64,000 nucleotides of DNA, taken from Silurus meridionalis. Lineage: Eukaryota > Chordata > Actinopteri > Siluriformes > Siluridae. A model generated the notes under the pieces. It was given only the letters and a program-made list of their open reading frames with translations, was not told the DNA's origin and searched no databases. The stretch lies in assembly GCF_014805685.1 (NCBI RefSeq), contig NC_060901.1, forward strand, positions 20,133,405 through 20,197,404, in the 5' to 3' direction. Each line of letters begins with the position of its first letter. The first letter of the stretch is position 1. Both the position numbers and the translations under genes were made by a program. Below, piece by piece: positions 62,238 through 64,000 of the stretch.

Positions 62238-62339
62238 CAGTCAACATTCAAATCCAGTTACTTTGAAGTGGAAATAATGTTGAGAAACTAACTGGAGAAC
62301 ACACACTAGATGGCATACAGTATCTCACTGAAGGTTTGC

Positions 62340-62648
62340 AGACTCCTGGTCATAAGTGCAGTTTGTGCTTTTTGAGCATTGATTTCCACATTTACTCCCA
62401 ATTTGCTCTTATAATCCCCTTCGCTCTTCTGAGAAGATGCTCCTCTAGTATATGGAGTGTGGACATTGTGGAAATTCCTGTGTGTTTAGAAAAGTCAGGT
62501 AGGTGAGAAGGTGAGGAGGTGAGGAGGTTCCTGGTGTGTAGTTAATGTTCACATTCCTCTCAGAGGTGTTCAGTAGTGTTGGAGCTCTATAGCAGGAGAT
62601 CCACATATGGCAGGAAAATTCAGGTGTTCCAATACTTTTGTCCATGTA
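62340..62648 (-). mobile_element. Tc1-derived MITE, degenerate, reverse
   Basis: Ends at 62648 with the terminal text GTTCCAATACTTTTGTCCAT, then GTAGTGTA, the hallmark end of a fish Tc1-derived repeat (CCAATACTTTTGTCCATATAGTGTA). Inside it are TCTTATAATCCCCTTCGCTC, ATATGGAGTGTGGACATTGTGG and AGAGGTGTTCAGTAGTGTTGG, which parallel the family consensus I recall. The 5' terminal repeat at the other side is not clear. No transposase frame. Confidence 0.7.
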
Positions 62649-62749
62649 GTGTATTATATCAGACTTCAACAAAAAACTGAAAATCAGACAAATGTGGAGC
62701 AGAAGGAAAAAACAAGGCTCTTCTATAAACATCTCACTCACAAACTCAT

Positions 62750-62950
62750 GGAGACCCTTGGAGCTCAGGGTGGTGAACATGGTCAGCATGGGCTCTCTGA
62801 CTCACCACATGCTCAGGGTCGTCTGATTTCTTTCTATCAGAACCAGCATGGACTTTGCCACCAGTTTACTGGTTCTCCTTCCTTGGAGTGTTTTGTGTTG
62901 GTACTACCCTCAGCATATCGGGATAAACTCCACATCATCTGAACATCTCT
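62750..62950 (-). pseudogene. Tc1-like transposon fragment, second family, reverse
   Basis: Reading the minus strand gives parts of the same Tc1-like family as at 34505-34985. On the plus strand GGTCAGCATGGGCTCTCTGA, CTTTCTATCAGAACCAGCAT and GTTCTCCTTCCTTGGAGTG are the reverse complements of the region between the DNA-binding and catalytic domains. No terminal repeats and no open frame. It lies about 100 bp from a different Tc1-derived MITE in the same orientation. Confidence 0.65.
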
Positions 62951-63856
62951 GCTTGGTCCTAGGATAAGAACCCTGGGACTTTACACGTAAACATTTTTTC
63001 AACACACGTGTGACTGTTCACCTGCTGTTTAGGGTTCAGAGTTAATGGACGGTGTAAAAGACCAGCTAACACATGGTTCTGTCAAGATTTAAACTATTTT
63101 ATCTGTCTTTATATTCCGTAAATTAAAGTTTAAACACGAAAACTCTTCCTGATTCTCACTCTGTTCTACACCAAATTCAGAAGAAACCCACATAAGAAAA
63201 TATCTAATCATCTGAAGCTGACCTGAGACCATTCAAGTCCACCATCCAGGACTGAGGTTAATATTCATACCAGCCACTTAAAACACACCTCTATCTCTTC
63301 TCCAGGGTTTTATCTCAGAGATAAATCTGTACAAAACCATTCTATTAAACATTTCCCCTGATTTACTCACAATTCAGCCGCCAGAGTCACGGCGGCGCTG
63401 CTCCAAAAACCTCTCAATACTATTCAATTCCTCTCTTTATCTATTTGCTGGATCTGATATGATCAAGGGTCTGCAGGTACAGTGTTCGATGTATTGTAGG
63501 AGCAAATTGGTAAAACTAGAAGTCGGCAGATTCACTGAAATCAGATTCTGTGGCAACAAAAAGGTCAAATATACACACACATTTCATATCTTTATCATCT
63601 CACCAAATTTCAACCCTAAGATTAGTGATGTTTATACTGGAACCGTGTCTGAATATCACTGATCCAGGTTCTGGAGCCTCACTGGTTCACGGAGAGCAGA
63701 AGTGAGAAGAACCATGCCATTTTTTGGAATATACTGTAGCACCCATAGGCAATAGAAAGAATGATGAAAGAAATGCAGATCTGGGATTCAGACATCGACT
63801 GAACAACCTCCAGGTTCGACTTTCAGTTCCGTCTGCATCACTGGTGTCTGTCTGTC
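62951..63856. other. Unique DNA, nothing recognised
   Basis: Non-coding sequence without identified repeat. Confidence 0.45.
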
Positions 63857-63976
63857 CGTCTACATCAGTCAGGGAGTTCCAGTAACTCAGTAACAGATAT
63901 GATTTAAAATGTAAAAGTACTGAATTACAGTAACGTGAGTAAATATAACGAGTTCTTTTCCACCTCTGCCCATGTG
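63857..63976 (+). mobile_element. hAT-type MITE end fragment
   Basis: GTAAAAGTACTGAATTACAG, TAACGTGAGTAAATATAACG and the terminal TTTTCCACCTCTG match the 3' end of the fish hAT family with ACTTGAGTAAATGTAATTAG and CCACCTCTG ends. This is related in style to the complete element at 6342-6866. No CAGAGGTGG end is visible upstream, so it is probably 5' truncated. Confidence 0.6.
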
Positions 63977-64000
63977 CATTATGCTTCTTTAACCAACTGG

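Overview
This is non-coding vertebrate DNA, almost certainly from a teleost fish. It has dense (CA)n/(GT)n/(GA)n/(TA)n microsatellites and no operon-like coding. It also carries several interspersed repeat families that I recognise as typical of fish: tRNA-derived SINEs, Tc1/mariner relatives, hAT-type MITEs, a Ty3/Gypsy chromovirus remnant and a Tx1-like LINE fragment. The SINE type and one Tc1-derived MITE remind me of catfish (Siluriformes) genomes. That placement is inference from memory, not the result of a search.

I found no convincing host protein-coding exon, RNA gene, CRISPR array or prokaryotic element. The open reading frames are short, overlap on both strands, show no recognisable domains, or are translations of microsatellites. 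The only recognisable coding homology belongs to transposons, and all of it is broken. The window is best read as an intergenic region (gene desert) or a very large intron.

Layout: 1-5 kb is unique AT-rich DNA with two (GT)n tracts and a hAT-like fragment. 5.8-6.9 kb holds a Tc1 transposase remnant and a complete 525-bp hAT MITE with a perfect 8-bp target duplication. 8.5-11.7 kb has a GACA/GATA compound microsatellite, a foldback element with perfect 77-bp arms, and a Tx1-like ORF1 remnant. 14.6-17.1 kb has a dead Tc1 transposon and a hAT-like repeat. 19.4-23.6 kb has a head-to-head SINE pair, paired GT/CA tracts, a (TA)n tract, a poly(A) run and a reversed SINE. 27.5-31.2 kb is the most structured region: a second hAT-like repeat, a GTGATGGTG-type minisatellite, a 671-bp Gypsy LTR plus the broken 3' end of pol on the minus strand, an abrupt junction with a Tc1 deletion derivative, and then an uninterrupted (TA)n of about 987 bp. 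33-38 kb has another SINE, a third Tc1-like remnant, a 213-bp (CA)n and a 56-bp duplicated segment. 42-64 kb has further MITE/hAT/Tc1 remnants, a 9-bp GATC minisatellite, a G-rich minisatellite and long polypurine/polypyrimidine tracts.

Several repeat-free islands have balanced composition and homeobox- or POU-like motifs (for example near 17.7, 24.7, 31.6, 34.2, 43.4, 46.1, 50.6 and 57.5 kb). They could be conserved regulatory elements, but only a cross-species alignment can decide. I saw no clear undescribed biological system. The most interesting things are structural: the nested Gypsy/Tc1/(TA)n locus, the perfect foldback and the inverted SINE dimer.
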